Shown here: positions 38,600 to 46,607 of the stretch, in pieces | How positions within the stretch are numbered: the stretch's first letter is position 1 | Layout: every line of letters begins with the position of its first letter | Assembly: GCF_017876405.1 (NCBI RefSeq) | Contig: NZ_JAGINW010000001.1 | Location: forward strand, 12,599,203-12,663,202 | From: Kibdelosporangium banguiense | GTDB taxonomy: Bacteria > Actinomycetota > Actinomycetes > Mycobacteriales > Pseudonocardiaceae | Direction of reading: 5' to 3' | Length of the DNA stretch: 64,000 bases | Notes under the pieces: model-generated | Database searches by the model: none | Seen by the model: the letters and a program-made list of their open reading frames with translations, nothing else | Told to the model about the DNA's origin: nothing | Program-made: the position numbers and the translations under genes

Positions 38600-38973
38600 G
38601 CGCCGAACCGGGCACCCGGCTGCTTGAGGAGATCGTGTTGCTGCTGGACGCGGTGGCCGAACGCCTGGGCCCCGTGCTGGACCGAGTCGCAGCCGAGCAC
38701 GACGGGCCGCCTGACAACTGTCCACTGTGTGCGGTCTCCGCATTGCTGCGCGGTGAGCCGAACGAGCTGGCCGCGGCCTCGCTTGATCGTGCCGCGGACA
38801 TCGTGGCGCTGCTGCGGGCCGTGCTGGCCGACCGTTGGGAACCCGGTGTGCCGCATATGCCCGGATTCCGGCCCGCGCACCGGCCCGGCCGAGCGGGCGA
38901 GCCCAGCCGGGGCAACAATCGCAAGGTGGAACACATCAAGGTGCGCCCCGGTTTCGGCCCGCCCAGATGTTGA
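38596..38973 (+). CDS. Small conserved protein with CPLC motif
   Basis: A 125-residue protein whose GTG start overlaps the ATPase stop (GTGA). The N-terminal half is helical (LLEEIVLLLDAVAERLG) followed by DNCPLCAVSALLRGE, where a CxxC pair could bind metal or undergo redox change. The C-terminus is Pro/Arg-rich and ends in Cys. Comparable small proteins follow the ArsA-like ATPase in other actinobacteria, suggesting that they act together. Its 3' end overlaps the ROK kinase start by 7 bases. Function is unknown. Confidence 0.75.
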   Translation: MSAEPGTRLLEEIVLLLDAVAERLGPVLDRVAAEHDGPPDNCPLCAVSALLRGEPNELAAASLDRAADIVALLRAVLADRWEPGVPHMPGFRPAHRPGRAGEPSRGNNRKVEHIKVRPGFGPPRC

Positions 38974-39923
38974 CGGTCGGCGTCGACATCGGGGGAACGA
39001 GTGTGCGTGCCGGTGTCGTGGACAAACGGGGAACCATCCTGGACACCGCACGCATCGGCACTCCATCGGGTGCGGATGCGCTGAACGACGCCATCGTGTC
39101 GGTGGTCAGCTCCCTGTCCGAACGCCACCCGGTCTCCGCTGTCGGGCTGGCCGTGGCGGGTTTCGTGGCCACGGACCTCAAAACTGTGATGTTCGCCCCG
39201 CATCTGGCCTGGCGCCGGGCAGCCGTGGCCGACCGGATCTCCCGCAAGCTCGATCTGCCGGTGGTCCTGGAACACGACGCCAACGCCGCGGCCCTTGCCG
39301 AGTTCCGATACGGCGCGGCGCGGGGCGCGAAGGTGGCGGCGTTGATCGCGATCGGTACCGGGATCGGCGCGGGCCTGCTGCTGGACGGCAGGATCTTCCG
39401 CGGCGCCCACGGCGTTGCCCCTGAGCTTGGTCACCTGCGGATAGTCCCGGACGGCCGGCCTTGTTCCTGTGGGAAGTCGGGCTGCTGGGAACGCTATTGC
39501 AGCGGGACGGCACTGAGCACGACCGCGATCGAACTGCTGGCCAGCCACCCCGGCCAGTCCACTGTGCTGGCCCGTGAATCGGCGGGCGACGCCCGATCCA
39601 TCACCGGCCGCAAGGTGGCCGGCGCGGCCCGGGACGGAGATCCCGTGGCACTGCGCGCGATGGCCGAACTGGCCCGCTGGCTGGGCGAGGGTCTTGCCCT
39701 GGTGGCCGACATCTACGACCCGGAAGTGATCGTCATCGCCGGTGGCGTCTCCGAGTCCGCTCCCTTGTTCCTGGACGACGCCCGCGAGTTCTACCGTGAT
39801 GCGATCACCGGCGCCGGTTACCGCCCGCTCGCCCGCATCCGCACGGCTCAGCTGGGCGACGACGCAGGCCTGGTGGGCGCCGCGACCCTGGCTCGCGACG
39901 TCGCCAACGGCCGGACCGCCTAG
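38967..39923 (+). CDS. glk: ROK-family glucokinase
   Basis: A 318-residue sugar kinase. The ATP-binding GVDIGGTSVRAGVVD opens the protein, followed by the catalytic-base region LEHDANAAALAEFRYG, the phosphate loop IAIGTGIGAGLLLDG, ELGHLRI and the ROK zinc motif CSCGKSGCWERYCSG. These fit glucokinases that feed glucose into glycolysis or act as bifunctional regulators. There is no N-terminal helix-turn-helix, so it is an enzyme and not a ROK repressor. ATG 38967 overlaps the preceding gene, making it the last member of the run that starts at 35772. Confidence 0.93.
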   Translation: MLTVGVDIGGTSVRAGVVDKRGTILDTARIGTPSGADALNDAIVSVVSSLSERHPVSAVGLAVAGFVATDLKTVMFAPHLAWRRAAVADRISRKLDLPVVLEHDANAAALAEFRYGAARGAKVAALIAIGTGIGAGLLLDGRIFRGAHGVAPELGHLRIVPDGRPCSCGKSGCWERYCSGTALSTTAIELLASHPGQSTVLARESAGDARSITGRKVAGAARDGDPVALRAMAELARWLGEGLALVADIYDPEVIVIAGGVSESAPLFLDDAREFYRDAITGAGYRPLARIRTAQLGDDAGLVGAATLARDVANGRTA

Positions 39924-40027
39924 TTCATCCCGCTTTTCCTTCAACACCGACAATCCAGGACCCGCGAAGTCCTTAATGCCACGATCGAGTGAACCTCCGA
40001 ACACCTCTTTTCCGCTAATGTGAACAC

Positions 40028-40215
40028 ATGAGCGAAAAACAGCCGGCCCCTATGGCCCACACCCGACCGACAGCCATCCCCATCGAGCAGATGACCGCAG
40101 AGCAGTGCCTGGAAGGGTTGGCGGAAGCCGAAAGCACGATCGCCCACTACGCGGCACGGAACGCACGGCTGCTGACCCGGCTCCGCCAGTTGCGACCGCC
40201 TGATCCAGGCGGTAC
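40028..40215 (+). pseudogene. Possible DUF222/13E12-like N-terminal remnant
   Basis: An open frame from ATG 40028 reads AEQCLEGLAEAESTIAHYAA followed by RNARLLTRLRQLRPP, which resembles the helical N-terminus of DUF222 (13E12-repeat/HNH) proteins. After about 62 codons the frame runs antisense into the 3' end of pimB and loses protein-like character. It is either a small real gene or the stub of a truncated one; evidence is weak. Confidence 0.3.
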
Positions 40216-41370
40216 TCAGGCCCGGAAGGCCGAGAGCCGGGAAGGTTCGCCCGACAGCAAGGTCCCCAGCCTGCTTGCCAGAGTGTCCCAGCGCCAACGG
40301 GATGTCACCCAGTCACGGCCTGCCTGGCCCATGGCGGCGGCCGCGGTGGGGTCGGCGAGCAGACTTGCGACACGATCAGCCACTTGGGACACATTGGTTC
40401 CGTCGACGACGTGGCCGGTGATGCCTTCGCGGACGGTTTCGGGCGCACCGCCGGATTTACCGGCCACGACAGGCAGACCGCAGGCGGATGCCTCGAGGAA
40501 GACGATGCCCAGGCCTTCGACGTCCAGGCCGCGGGCCCGCGTGCGGCACGGCATGGCGAACACGTCTCCGGCGGCGTAGTGCGCCGGAAGTTCTTCCCAC
40601 TCAACAGATCCGGTCAGCACCACATGGTCGGCGACATCGTTCTGCCTGGCCAGCTTGGCAAGCCGGTCGGCGTCGCGGCCGCCGCCGACCAGTAGCAGAG
40701 CGGCGTCCGGGACCTGGCGGCGGATCTCCGGCAGGGCTCGGATCAGAATGTCCTGTCCCTTGCGGGGAACCAGCCTCGACACACACACCACAGTCGGACG
40801 GTCGCTCAGGCCGTGCCGCTTACGAATCACGTCCCGGCCTGCCTGATCCGGCCGGTACACCGAAGTGTCCACACCGGAGGGGAGGTGCTCGAGTGCCGCG
40901 AACCGGCCGAAGGCCGCGGCGAAGCGGCCGCGGGTGTACTTGCTTACGTAGGTGACCACGTCCGTTGTCGACCCGATCCGGCGCAAAGCCTGACGGGACA
41001 CCGGAAGCATCGACCAGCCGACTTCGTGACCGTGCGTGGACGCGACCACGCGGTGCGCTCCGGCGTCCCGCAAGGACGGTGCCAGCAAAGCAAGGGGGGC
41101 GGCCGCGCCGAACCACACAGTGGAGCAGGACTCCGCGGCGATGATCTCGCGGGCACGCTTGGCCACGTCCGGGGTCGGCAGCATCAGCGAGGTCGGGTGC
41201 CGGACCACACCGAACGGCTGGGCCGCGTCGAACTCGGCGGCGCCGGGCCATGCCGGGGCGTAGACGACCAGCTCGCCGACGGGCAGCCTGGTCGCCAGGG
41301 CCTGCAGGTATGCCTGGATGCCACCTGGGCGCGGCGGGAAGTCGTTGGTCACGAGAAGCGTGCGAGCCAC
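40216..41370 (-). CDS. pimB: GDP-mannose-dependent phosphatidylinositol mannosyltransferase PimB'
   Basis: A 384-residue GT-B glycosyltransferase of family GT4. The N-terminal TNDFPPRPGGIQAYLQALA is the acceptor-side glycine loop. The donor side shows VVCVSRLVPRKGQDILI, and EGLGIVFLEASACGLPVV carries the EX7E motif. PimB' adds the second mannose to phosphatidylinositol monomannoside on the cytoplasmic face, a step that leads to lipomannan built by MptA-type enzymes such as that at 6413. It occupies the position of Rv2188c. ATG 41370 is followed at once by the first beta strand, so the start is firm. Confidence 0.92.
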   Translation of the reverse strand: MARTLLVTNDFPPRPGGIQAYLQALATRLPVGELVVYAPAWPGAAEFDAAQPFGVVRHPTSLMLPTPDVAKRAREIIAAESCSTVWFGAAAPLALLAPSLRDAGAHRVVASTHGHEVGWSMLPVSRQALRRIGSTTDVVTYVSKYTRGRFAAAFGRFAALEHLPSGVDTSVYRPDQAGRDVIRKRHGLSDRPTVVCVSRLVPRKGQDILIRALPEIRRQVPDAALLLVGGGRDADRLAKLARQNDVADHVVLTGSVEWEELPAHYAAGDVFAMPCRTRARGLDVEGLGIVFLEASACGLPVVAGKSGGAPETVREGITGHVVDGTNVSQVADRVASLLADPTAAAAMGQAGRDWVTSRWRWDTLASRLGTLLSGEPSRLSAFRA

Positions 41371-41379
41371 CGGCGCACT

Positions 41380-42714
41380 CTATCCAAGCGTCTCGCGCAG
41401 ATATTCGCGCCAGCCCGCGGTGAACTCCTCACGGTTGAGGCCGAGCACCGATCCCATCAGCCTGTCGATCTCCTCGCCGCCGACCCGGCCGGCTTTGGCC
41501 AGCACCCGGTACAACTCGATCAGCTTGGCCTCGCTACGCCGTTCGGCCACGAACCGGGCGATGGACAACGACTGCTGGTAGGCCAGGTCCAATGTCCGGC
41601 CCTGGCTGCGGAAGTCCTCATCCGGCGGTAGCCGCGACGGCGGGCCGGAGGCGATCATCTGGGCGTTGAGGTCGGGCGTGGCCTGGGCCAGCGGGATGCC
41701 GCTGTCCCGGTAACCGATGTAGTCGGCGAACCCTTCCAGCAGCCACATCGGCGATCCGTCTACTGTGGACCCGCGGGCGGCGATGTGGGTGAACTCGTGC
41801 CGCAGCACGATCTTCAGCGCGGCCACCGAAAGTGCGTCGGCTGTGGTCGCGCTCATGACCACCCGTTGTCCTTCGGCGGTGTTGCGTTCCACGTCCACCC
41901 GGTCGGCGACCGAGACCGCGACCACGGCGTCGACGGGGAAGTTCGGGCCGACCAGCGCCCGCATCTCCTCGGAGGTGTCCGGCAGCAGCACGACCACCTG
42001 CTGTGACCAGGCTGACCCCCACACATCGGTGACCTCCTGCACGGCCGAGTCCAGCTCGGACGCGATCCGCTTCGCCATCGTCGCCCGCGCAGGGTGGCTC
42101 ATCACCAGGCCGCGACTGGTGGTGATGACCGAGCACGGCCCGAAGTCCCACGGGCCGCGCCATGTTCGCCTGCCCACTTCGAGCAGGTCGTTGTCCGACC
42201 GGATGAACCACAACCCAGCCCGCTTGACCAGCAGGTACCCCATCGGCCGGCTGGTCGGCAGCGGATCGGAGCCGCGCAACGCGTAGACCAACTCGATCTC
42301 CGGCGCCCACAGTTCCTCCGCGCCGGCCACGCCATGCAGCACTGCCGGGTCGATCGCACGCTGCGGCTGCAGGGTGTACGACCACTCACGCAGCGGCACA
42401 CCGGCGAGGTTGGTGAACAGGTCCTGTTGGGCCTTGAGGAAGGCCGGATCCGCCTGCGGGTCGATGCTCGCGATGAACGCCTTCTCGTCGCGGCGCTGAA
42501 GCGCGTGCGCGCGATCGGCGAGCAGGGTGCGTACCGCGTCCGTGCGGGCCGAGGCAGGTGGCGCGATCGCGGCCTGGCTGGGCGGGCTTTGCTCCGGCGC
42601 GATGGTCTGCGCAGGTAAGGACTCTTTGCGGGTGAAGGGTGCCGAGACCAGTGTGAGGCCGCCGAGCAGCGCTATCGCTACTCCGGCGACCAGCAGGGCT
42701 CGCATCCGGGCCAC
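41380..42714 (-). CDS. Gluzincin-like membrane-anchored metallopeptidase
   Basis: A 444-residue protein. An N-terminal hydrophobic helix (MRALLVAGVAIALLGGLTLV) acts as signal or anchor. The zinc motif RHEFTHIAARG is followed 18-20 residues later by LLEGFADYIGY, giving the HExxH...E pattern of gluzincins, similar to Peptidase MA families. The domain before it contains a beta-rich NTF2-like or scaffold part. GTG 42714 and ATG 42705 are both possible starts. It lies between pimB and the NlpC/P60 gene, in the position of Rv2189c, and is presumably extracytoplasmic. The substrate is unknown. Confidence 0.8.
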   Translation of the reverse strand: MARMRALLVAGVAIALLGGLTLVSAPFTRKESLPAQTIAPEQSPPSQAAIAPPASARTDAVRTLLADRAHALQRRDEKAFIASIDPQADPAFLKAQQDLFTNLAGVPLREWSYTLQPQRAIDPAVLHGVAGAEELWAPEIELVYALRGSDPLPTSRPMGYLLVKRAGLWFIRSDNDLLEVGRRTWRGPWDFGPCSVITTSRGLVMSHPARATMAKRIASELDSAVQEVTDVWGSAWSQQVVVLLPDTSEEMRALVGPNFPVDAVVAVSVADRVDVERNTAEGQRVVMSATTADALSVAALKIVLRHEFTHIAARGSTVDGSPMWLLEGFADYIGYRDSGIPLAQATPDLNAQMIASGPPSRLPPDEDFRSQGRTLDLAYQQSLSIARFVAERRSEAKLIELYRVLAKAGRVGGEEIDRLMGSVLGLNREEFTAGWREYLRETLG

Positions 42715-42750
42715 GATCAGATCGTATGTCCCGTGAGGTGAAGACGCCGC

Positions 42751-42781
42751 CAACCCCTCGCGCCGGGGGCACGAGGGGTTG
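42751..42781. terminator. Hairpin terminator after the NlpC/P60 gene
   Basis: The arms caacccctcg (42751-42760) and cgaggggttg (42772-42781) form a perfect 10-pair stem with an 11-base loop, 26 bases beyond the NlpC/P60 stop on the reverse strand. It should separate that gene from the metallopeptidase gene. Confidence 0.7.
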
Positions 42782-42807
42782 TCTGAGCTGCGGTGTTGTC
42801 CGGTGGG

Positions 42808-43887
42808 TCAGCCCACCACGCGCTTGGCGGCGAAGAAGTCCTTGCCACCCTTCTCCATCGGGACCGACATGACCGGAGTGCCCGAAGTGGACGCGTGCAC
42901 GATCATGCCGTTGCCGATGTACATGGCAACGTGGTGGATCGACGACGCGCTGCTGCCGTAGAACAGCAGGTCACCAGGGATCAGGGCGTCCTTGGAGACC
43001 GGCTTGCCGACGCCGTACTGCGCACGGCTCGATCGCGGCAGGACGACGTTCGCCTGCTTGTACGCCCACGAGGTCAGGCCGGAGCAGTCGAAGCCGCCAG
43101 GAGCGGCACCGCCCCAGACGTACGGCTGGCCACGCATGCTCAGTGCGGCCTGCATGGCCGTACCGGCGGCACCGGGCGGGCCGAAGTACACGCCGTTGTC
43201 GGCGGGCGGGTTCAGCTTCGCCTTGTCGGCGGCGCTGAGCGTCCTGGCCGCACTTTCGACCTGCTTGATCTGGCTGGCCAGATCCTTCTTACGAGCCTCG
43301 ATGTCGGCGGACAGCTTGGCTGCCGCGTCACGGGCCTCGGTGGCACGACGTTGTGCGTCAGCGGCCTTGGTGGCCGAGTCCGCGGCGGTGGTGACCGCCT
43401 TGTGCAGCTCGGTCAGCGCCTTGTTGTTGTCGGTCGCCAGCACGTTCAGGGCCGTGGAGCGGTCCAGGAAGTCCTGTGCGGAGGTTCCGGTGAGCAGGGC
43501 CGACAGCTTGTTGAACCGGGCACCACGGAACGAGGCGGAGCTCAGGTCCTCGACCTGGCCGCGGAACTCGTTCTCCTTGGCCTGCGCGGCGTCCTTGGAC
43601 TTGCCGGCTTCGGCCAGCTCGGCGGTGGCCTTGTCCAGCTCGGCCTGCTTGGCGTTCTTGTCGTCGGTGGCCTTGAGGAAGTCCTCGTTGACCTTCTCCG
43701 CTTCCTCGCTGAGCTCGCGGTACTTCTTGAGCGCGTCCGATTCGGAGTTCTGGGCGGGGGGCTGCGCGATCGCCGGAGCTGGGGAGGTACTGACCATCGC
43801 GATGACGGCGGACGCTGTCAGTGCTCCACGCATGCCGCGCTTGAGTCGTTGCGACGCCACGTCGCGCGTGTCTCCTTCGTTCTCCAT
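42808..43887 (-). CDS. NlpC/P60 peptidoglycan endopeptidase (RipC-like)
   Basis: A 359-residue secreted hydrolase. A signal peptide ends near PAPAIAQ. Residues about 45-215 form a long coiled coil rich in Ala, Lys and Glu that may hold it inactive or bind FtsX-like partners. The C-terminal NlpC/P60 domain has the catalytic Cys in GGFDCSGLTSWAY, the His in SIHHVAMYIGNG and a third polar residue in IVHAST. It cuts peptide stems of peptidoglycan during division. It matches Rv2190c in position and layout. The long structured leader upstream suggests riboswitch control. Confidence 0.93.
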   Translation of the reverse strand: MENEGDTRDVASQRLKRGMRGALTASAVIAMVSTSPAPAIAQPPAQNSESDALKKYRELSEEAEKVNEDFLKATDDKNAKQAELDKATAELAEAGKSKDAAQAKENEFRGQVEDLSSASFRGARFNKLSALLTGTSAQDFLDRSTALNVLATDNNKALTELHKAVTTAADSATKAADAQRRATEARDAAAKLSADIEARKKDLASQIKQVESAARTLSAADKAKLNPPADNGVYFGPPGAAGTAMQAALSMRGQPYVWGGAAPGGFDCSGLTSWAYKQANVVLPRSSRAQYGVGKPVSKDALIPGDLLFYGSSASSIHHVAMYIGNGMIVHASTSGTPVMSVPMEKGGKDFFAAKRVVG

Positions 43888-43899
43888 ACCGCCGAGGGA

Positions 43900-44100
43900 A
43901 GGGACGTGAACTCAGGGCGCGGGGGCACCCTGAGGACGGTCGGCGATCGGAGTGGACACGCACTCAATGCCGACTGTTCTCCCAACCGGTGGGGTTTCCG
44001 GTTCAGCTCCCCGACGGGCTGACTCGGCGGCGATCTCGCGTCGTCGTCCATGATGGGCAACTGGTCGGCCGCGAGATCTCGGACAGGTTACGAAAGGACA
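43900..44100 (-). ncRNA. Structured 5' leader, candidate ydaO-type (c-di-AMP) riboswitch
   Basis: Upstream of the NlpC/P60 gene the reverse strand reads CGCCGAGTC, a small hairpin, GAACCGGAAACCCC, then ACCGGTTGGGAGAA, which resembles the conserved first half of actinobacterial ydaO aptamers. A terminator-like hairpin CUCAGGG/CCCUGAG lies at 43912-43935. The typical second half (CAGCTAACCTCG) was not found, so identity is uncertain. Cell-wall hydrolase genes are the usual targets of this riboswitch class in actinobacteria. Confidence 0.45.
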
Positions 44101-44253
44101 CGGCACGCGTCCAGCGGCCTGAGGAAAAAACTCACCGTGCTGACCGCTAAACCCCAATGGAGCAGTGCCGACAGCCCGGTGTGATCACAACAACACCCAG
44201 GTCACCACAGTGCGTTGCCGCTCATCGCCCAATGGGTACCGTTCGGCGCCCGG

Positions 44254-44466
44254 TCAGGCGACCTCGGGCGTATTCATGCGCGAGATGGGAATCAACCGCA
44301 ACTTCGGGACCATTCCGGCACCCGCGAGCACATCGATGGCCCGCTGTTCGGAAGCGTCCAGTTCGACTGTGTTCTTCTCCAGGCACGGCGGCCCGAGCAG
44401 AACGCTGATCACACACTCCTGGCAAGCCTTGCCCCGCACTTCACAGCTGTCGCAGTCAACGACCAT
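44254..44466 (-). CDS. Small Cys-rich conserved protein
   Basis: A 70-residue protein MVVDCDSCEVRGKACQECVI... with four cysteines arranged CxxC-x6-CxxC, likely a zinc or redox knuckle, followed by ELDASEQRAIDVLAGAGMVP. Closely similar small proteins are common in Pseudonocardiaceae and mycobacteria. ATG 44466 follows GGGAG at 6 bases. A LexA-box-like sequence overlaps its promoter region. It follows the HelD-type gene in the same direction, 105 bases downstream, so it may have its own promoter. Function is unknown. Confidence 0.8.
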   Translation of the reverse strand: MVVDCDSCEVRGKACQECVISVLLGPPCLEKNTVELDASEQRAIDVLAGAGMVPKLRLIPISRMNTPEVA

Positions 44467-44488
44467 CTCCAGCTCCCAAGCCAGTCGT

Positions 44489-44504
44489 TCGATCGTATGT
44501 TCGA
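44489..44504. promoter_or_regulatory. LexA (SOS)-box-like site
   Basis: tcgatcgtatgttcga differs at one base from the actinobacterial LexA consensus TCGAAC-N4-GTTCGA. It is centred about 30 bases upstream of the start codon of the Cys-rich protein, a normal place for a repressor site. Confidence 0.5.
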
Positions 44505-44570
44505 TCGATTGAGGTCACCCTAGCGTGCACCCCTGACAGTTTTGGGCGGGCTATCGATCTTCCGGACCGA

Positions 44571-46550
44571 TCACCCGGATGGATCACCCAGTTCGGGTAC
44601 GAGATCGAGTTCCAGCGGGATCGGGCCTGGATGCAGGATGCCCAGACGGTGCGTGGCCCGGGTAAGGGCCACGTAGAGATCGTTGTGGCCGCGGGGTGAG
44701 GAGGCCAGGATCGCGGCCGGGTCGACCACCAGGACCGAGTCGAATTCCAGGCCTTTGGCCTCGGTGGGGGTGATCAGGACCGCGTCGGCGTCCGACAGGC
44801 GACGCAGGTGGTGATGCGGGGCGATGACAGCCGTGCGGCCCGGCATTGTTCTGAGCTGGGTTGTGACCGCAATAGGGATGTCGTCTGGGGTTGTCCGGAC
44901 TCGCCACGGCAGGGTGCCGGTTGACCGGATTGACGAGGACGGCTGGATGCCGGGTTGGTGTGCGGCCAGGACTCGGTTGGCGACAGCCATGATCTCGGTG
45001 GGGGTGCGGTAGTTCACGGTGAGCTCAGCGAGTTTCCAACGGTCTGCCACGTGCGGTCGCAGGACTGGGTCCCAGGCGGTGGCACCGGCGGGTTCGCTGG
45101 TCTGGGCGAGATCGCCGACGATTGTCATGGAGCGGCTGGGGCAGCGGCGCATCAGCATCCGCCAGGCCATCTCGGACAGTTCCTGTGCCTCGTCGACGAC
45201 GATATGGCCGAAGGTGGCGCCGTCGGCGGTGCCGATCAGGGTGGCGACCTCGTCCAGCAGGGGAATGTCCGCTGGGCTGATCGGCCAGGTGATCACGTCG
45301 GTCACCGACAGCGCCGGCCAGATCGAGTCGAGTGCGGTCTGGACGCCGATGTCGGCCAGCAGGCTGTCGCGCAGGTTCATCGCGTCGGTTTTGTCGAGCA
45401 GCTGCCTGGGGCCGGTGTCGCTCCAGTCGACCACCACACCGGCCGCCTCCAGGGCACGCAGGTCGGCGTCACTGAGCCGGCCACTGGGGTCACCGCCGTC
45501 GAGCGCCTCACCGGTCTCGGTGAGCACCACGGCTTCCATCCGCGCGGTCATCCGGGCCGCGAGCAGGGCGATGATCTCCTGCTGGAACACGAGCCGCGCC
45601 TGGTTGTGCGGCAGGCCTGCACGACGCGACTGGTGGACAGCCTTGCGGCATTCCTCCGGGTCGAGCCGCAGCACCTCGCGCTCGAACTCGATCACCACTG
45701 CGTCGTCGGGGATCGTGACCCGCCTGCGGACCGCGGCCGCCAGCTTGCCGGCCATGGCGGCCTCGCCCTTGCGCCGCGCGGCCTCGGGTGTGTCCGGACG
45801 TTCGATCGACGCCTTGGGATACAGCTCGGTGATGGTCGCGGTCACGACACTGTTCTCACCGAGACCGGGCAGCACCTGACCGATGTACTCGAGGAAGATC
45901 CGGCTGGGCCCGACGACGAGCACGCCACGGCTACGCAGATGCTGATGTGTGTAAAGCAGATGTGCGACGCGGTGCAGCGCGACCGCCGTCTTGCCCGTCC
46001 CGGGACCGCCTTGCACAACCAGTACGCCAAGATGCGGGTCGCGGATGATCCGGTCCTGTTCGGCCTGCAGGGTCGTGACGATGTCGGACATGTGCGCGGT
46101 CCGGCCTGCAGTCACAGCCGCGAGTAGCGCCGCGTCACCCGTCAGCCCGTCTCCCCCGGTGCCGTCCAGGACCTCGTCATTCAGGTCGACGACCGTACGG
46201 CCGCGTGTGGTGATGCGTCGGCGGCGCAGAACGCCTTCTGGTGCTGCGGCGGTGGCGGTGTAGAACGGCCGCGCCACGGGTGCGCGCCAGTCGATCAGCA
46301 GCGGCTCGTCGTCCGATTCGCGAAACAGGCCGATCCGTCCGATGTAGACGCGGCGGCCGTCGGCCAGGTCGAGCCGGCCGAAGCACAGCCCGTCGGCCAC
46401 CGCCTCCAGCCGCGCCACCTCACCGGCCCACCAGGCCCGGTCAGCGGGGTCGGAATCGCTCAGATGACGAGTGGCGTCGGCGTGCAGTTCGTCGAGTCGT
46501 GCGTACAGGGTCGCCAGGTGGTCTTGTTCCAGGGAAATCTGCGCGGACAC
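44571..46550 (-). CDS. helD: HelD/HelR-type RNA polymerase-recycling ATPase
   Basis: A 659-residue UvrD-like superfamily 1 protein. The N-terminal arm is a coiled coil (LEQDHLATLYARLDELHADA) that in HelD enters the polymerase secondary channel. IGRIGLF and LIDWRAPVARPFYTA are HelD-specific blocks. The ATPase has Walker A VVQGGPGTGKTAVALHR, Walker B IVVDEAQELSEM, VNYRTPTEI and the terminal LYVALTRATH. HelD and HelR remove stalled or rifamycin-bound polymerase from DNA, and HelR gives rifamycin tolerance in actinobacteria. The GTG start at 46550 is set by the N-terminal helix. Whether it gives rifamycin tolerance here is unproven. Confidence 0.88.
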   Translation of the reverse strand: MSAQISLEQDHLATLYARLDELHADATRHLSDSDPADRAWWAGEVARLEAVADGLCFGRLDLADGRRVYIGRIGLFRESDDEPLLIDWRAPVARPFYTATAAAPEGVLRRRRITTRGRTVVDLNDEVLDGTGGDGLTGDAALLAAVTAGRTAHMSDIVTTLQAEQDRIIRDPHLGVLVVQGGPGTGKTAVALHRVAHLLYTHQHLRSRGVLVVGPSRIFLEYIGQVLPGLGENSVVTATITELYPKASIERPDTPEAARRKGEAAMAGKLAAAVRRRVTIPDDAVVIEFEREVLRLDPEECRKAVHQSRRAGLPHNQARLVFQQEIIALLAARMTARMEAVVLTETGEALDGGDPSGRLSDADLRALEAAGVVVDWSDTGPRQLLDKTDAMNLRDSLLADIGVQTALDSIWPALSVTDVITWPISPADIPLLDEVATLIGTADGATFGHIVVDEAQELSEMAWRMLMRRCPSRSMTIVGDLAQTSEPAGATAWDPVLRPHVADRWKLAELTVNYRTPTEIMAVANRVLAAHQPGIQPSSSIRSTGTLPWRVRTTPDDIPIAVTTQLRTMPGRTAVIAPHHHLRRLSDADAVLITPTEAKGLEFDSVLVVDPAAILASSPRGHNDLYVALTRATHRLGILHPGPIPLELDLVPELGDPSG

Positions 46551-46576
46551 CCGGCCGAGAGTGCCGGTCGGGACAG

Positions 46577-46599
46577 CAAAGAAACAGTCTTGTTCTTTG
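46577..46599. promoter_or_regulatory. AT-rich palindrome upstream of helD
   Basis: caaagaa...ttctttg forms an inverted repeat (7-base perfect outer arms, two mismatched pairs, then matching centre) in the 57-base gap between the upstream gene's stop and the helD start. It could be an operator or a weak terminator. It does not resemble the rifamycin-associated element. Confidence 0.4.
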
Positions 46600-46607
46600 C
46601 CGCCGCG

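Noticed and set aside
38028..40004. A 658-codon open frame on the reverse strand
   Set aside because: It is antisense to the ArsA-like ATPase, the CPLC protein and the ROK kinase, all of which have clear motifs; its own translation has none.
44180..44189. tgtgatcaca as a CRP-type site upstream of the NlpC/P60 gene
   Set aside because: The half-sites are directly joined, whereas CRP sites need a 6-base spacer; a 10-base palindrome is likely by chance.
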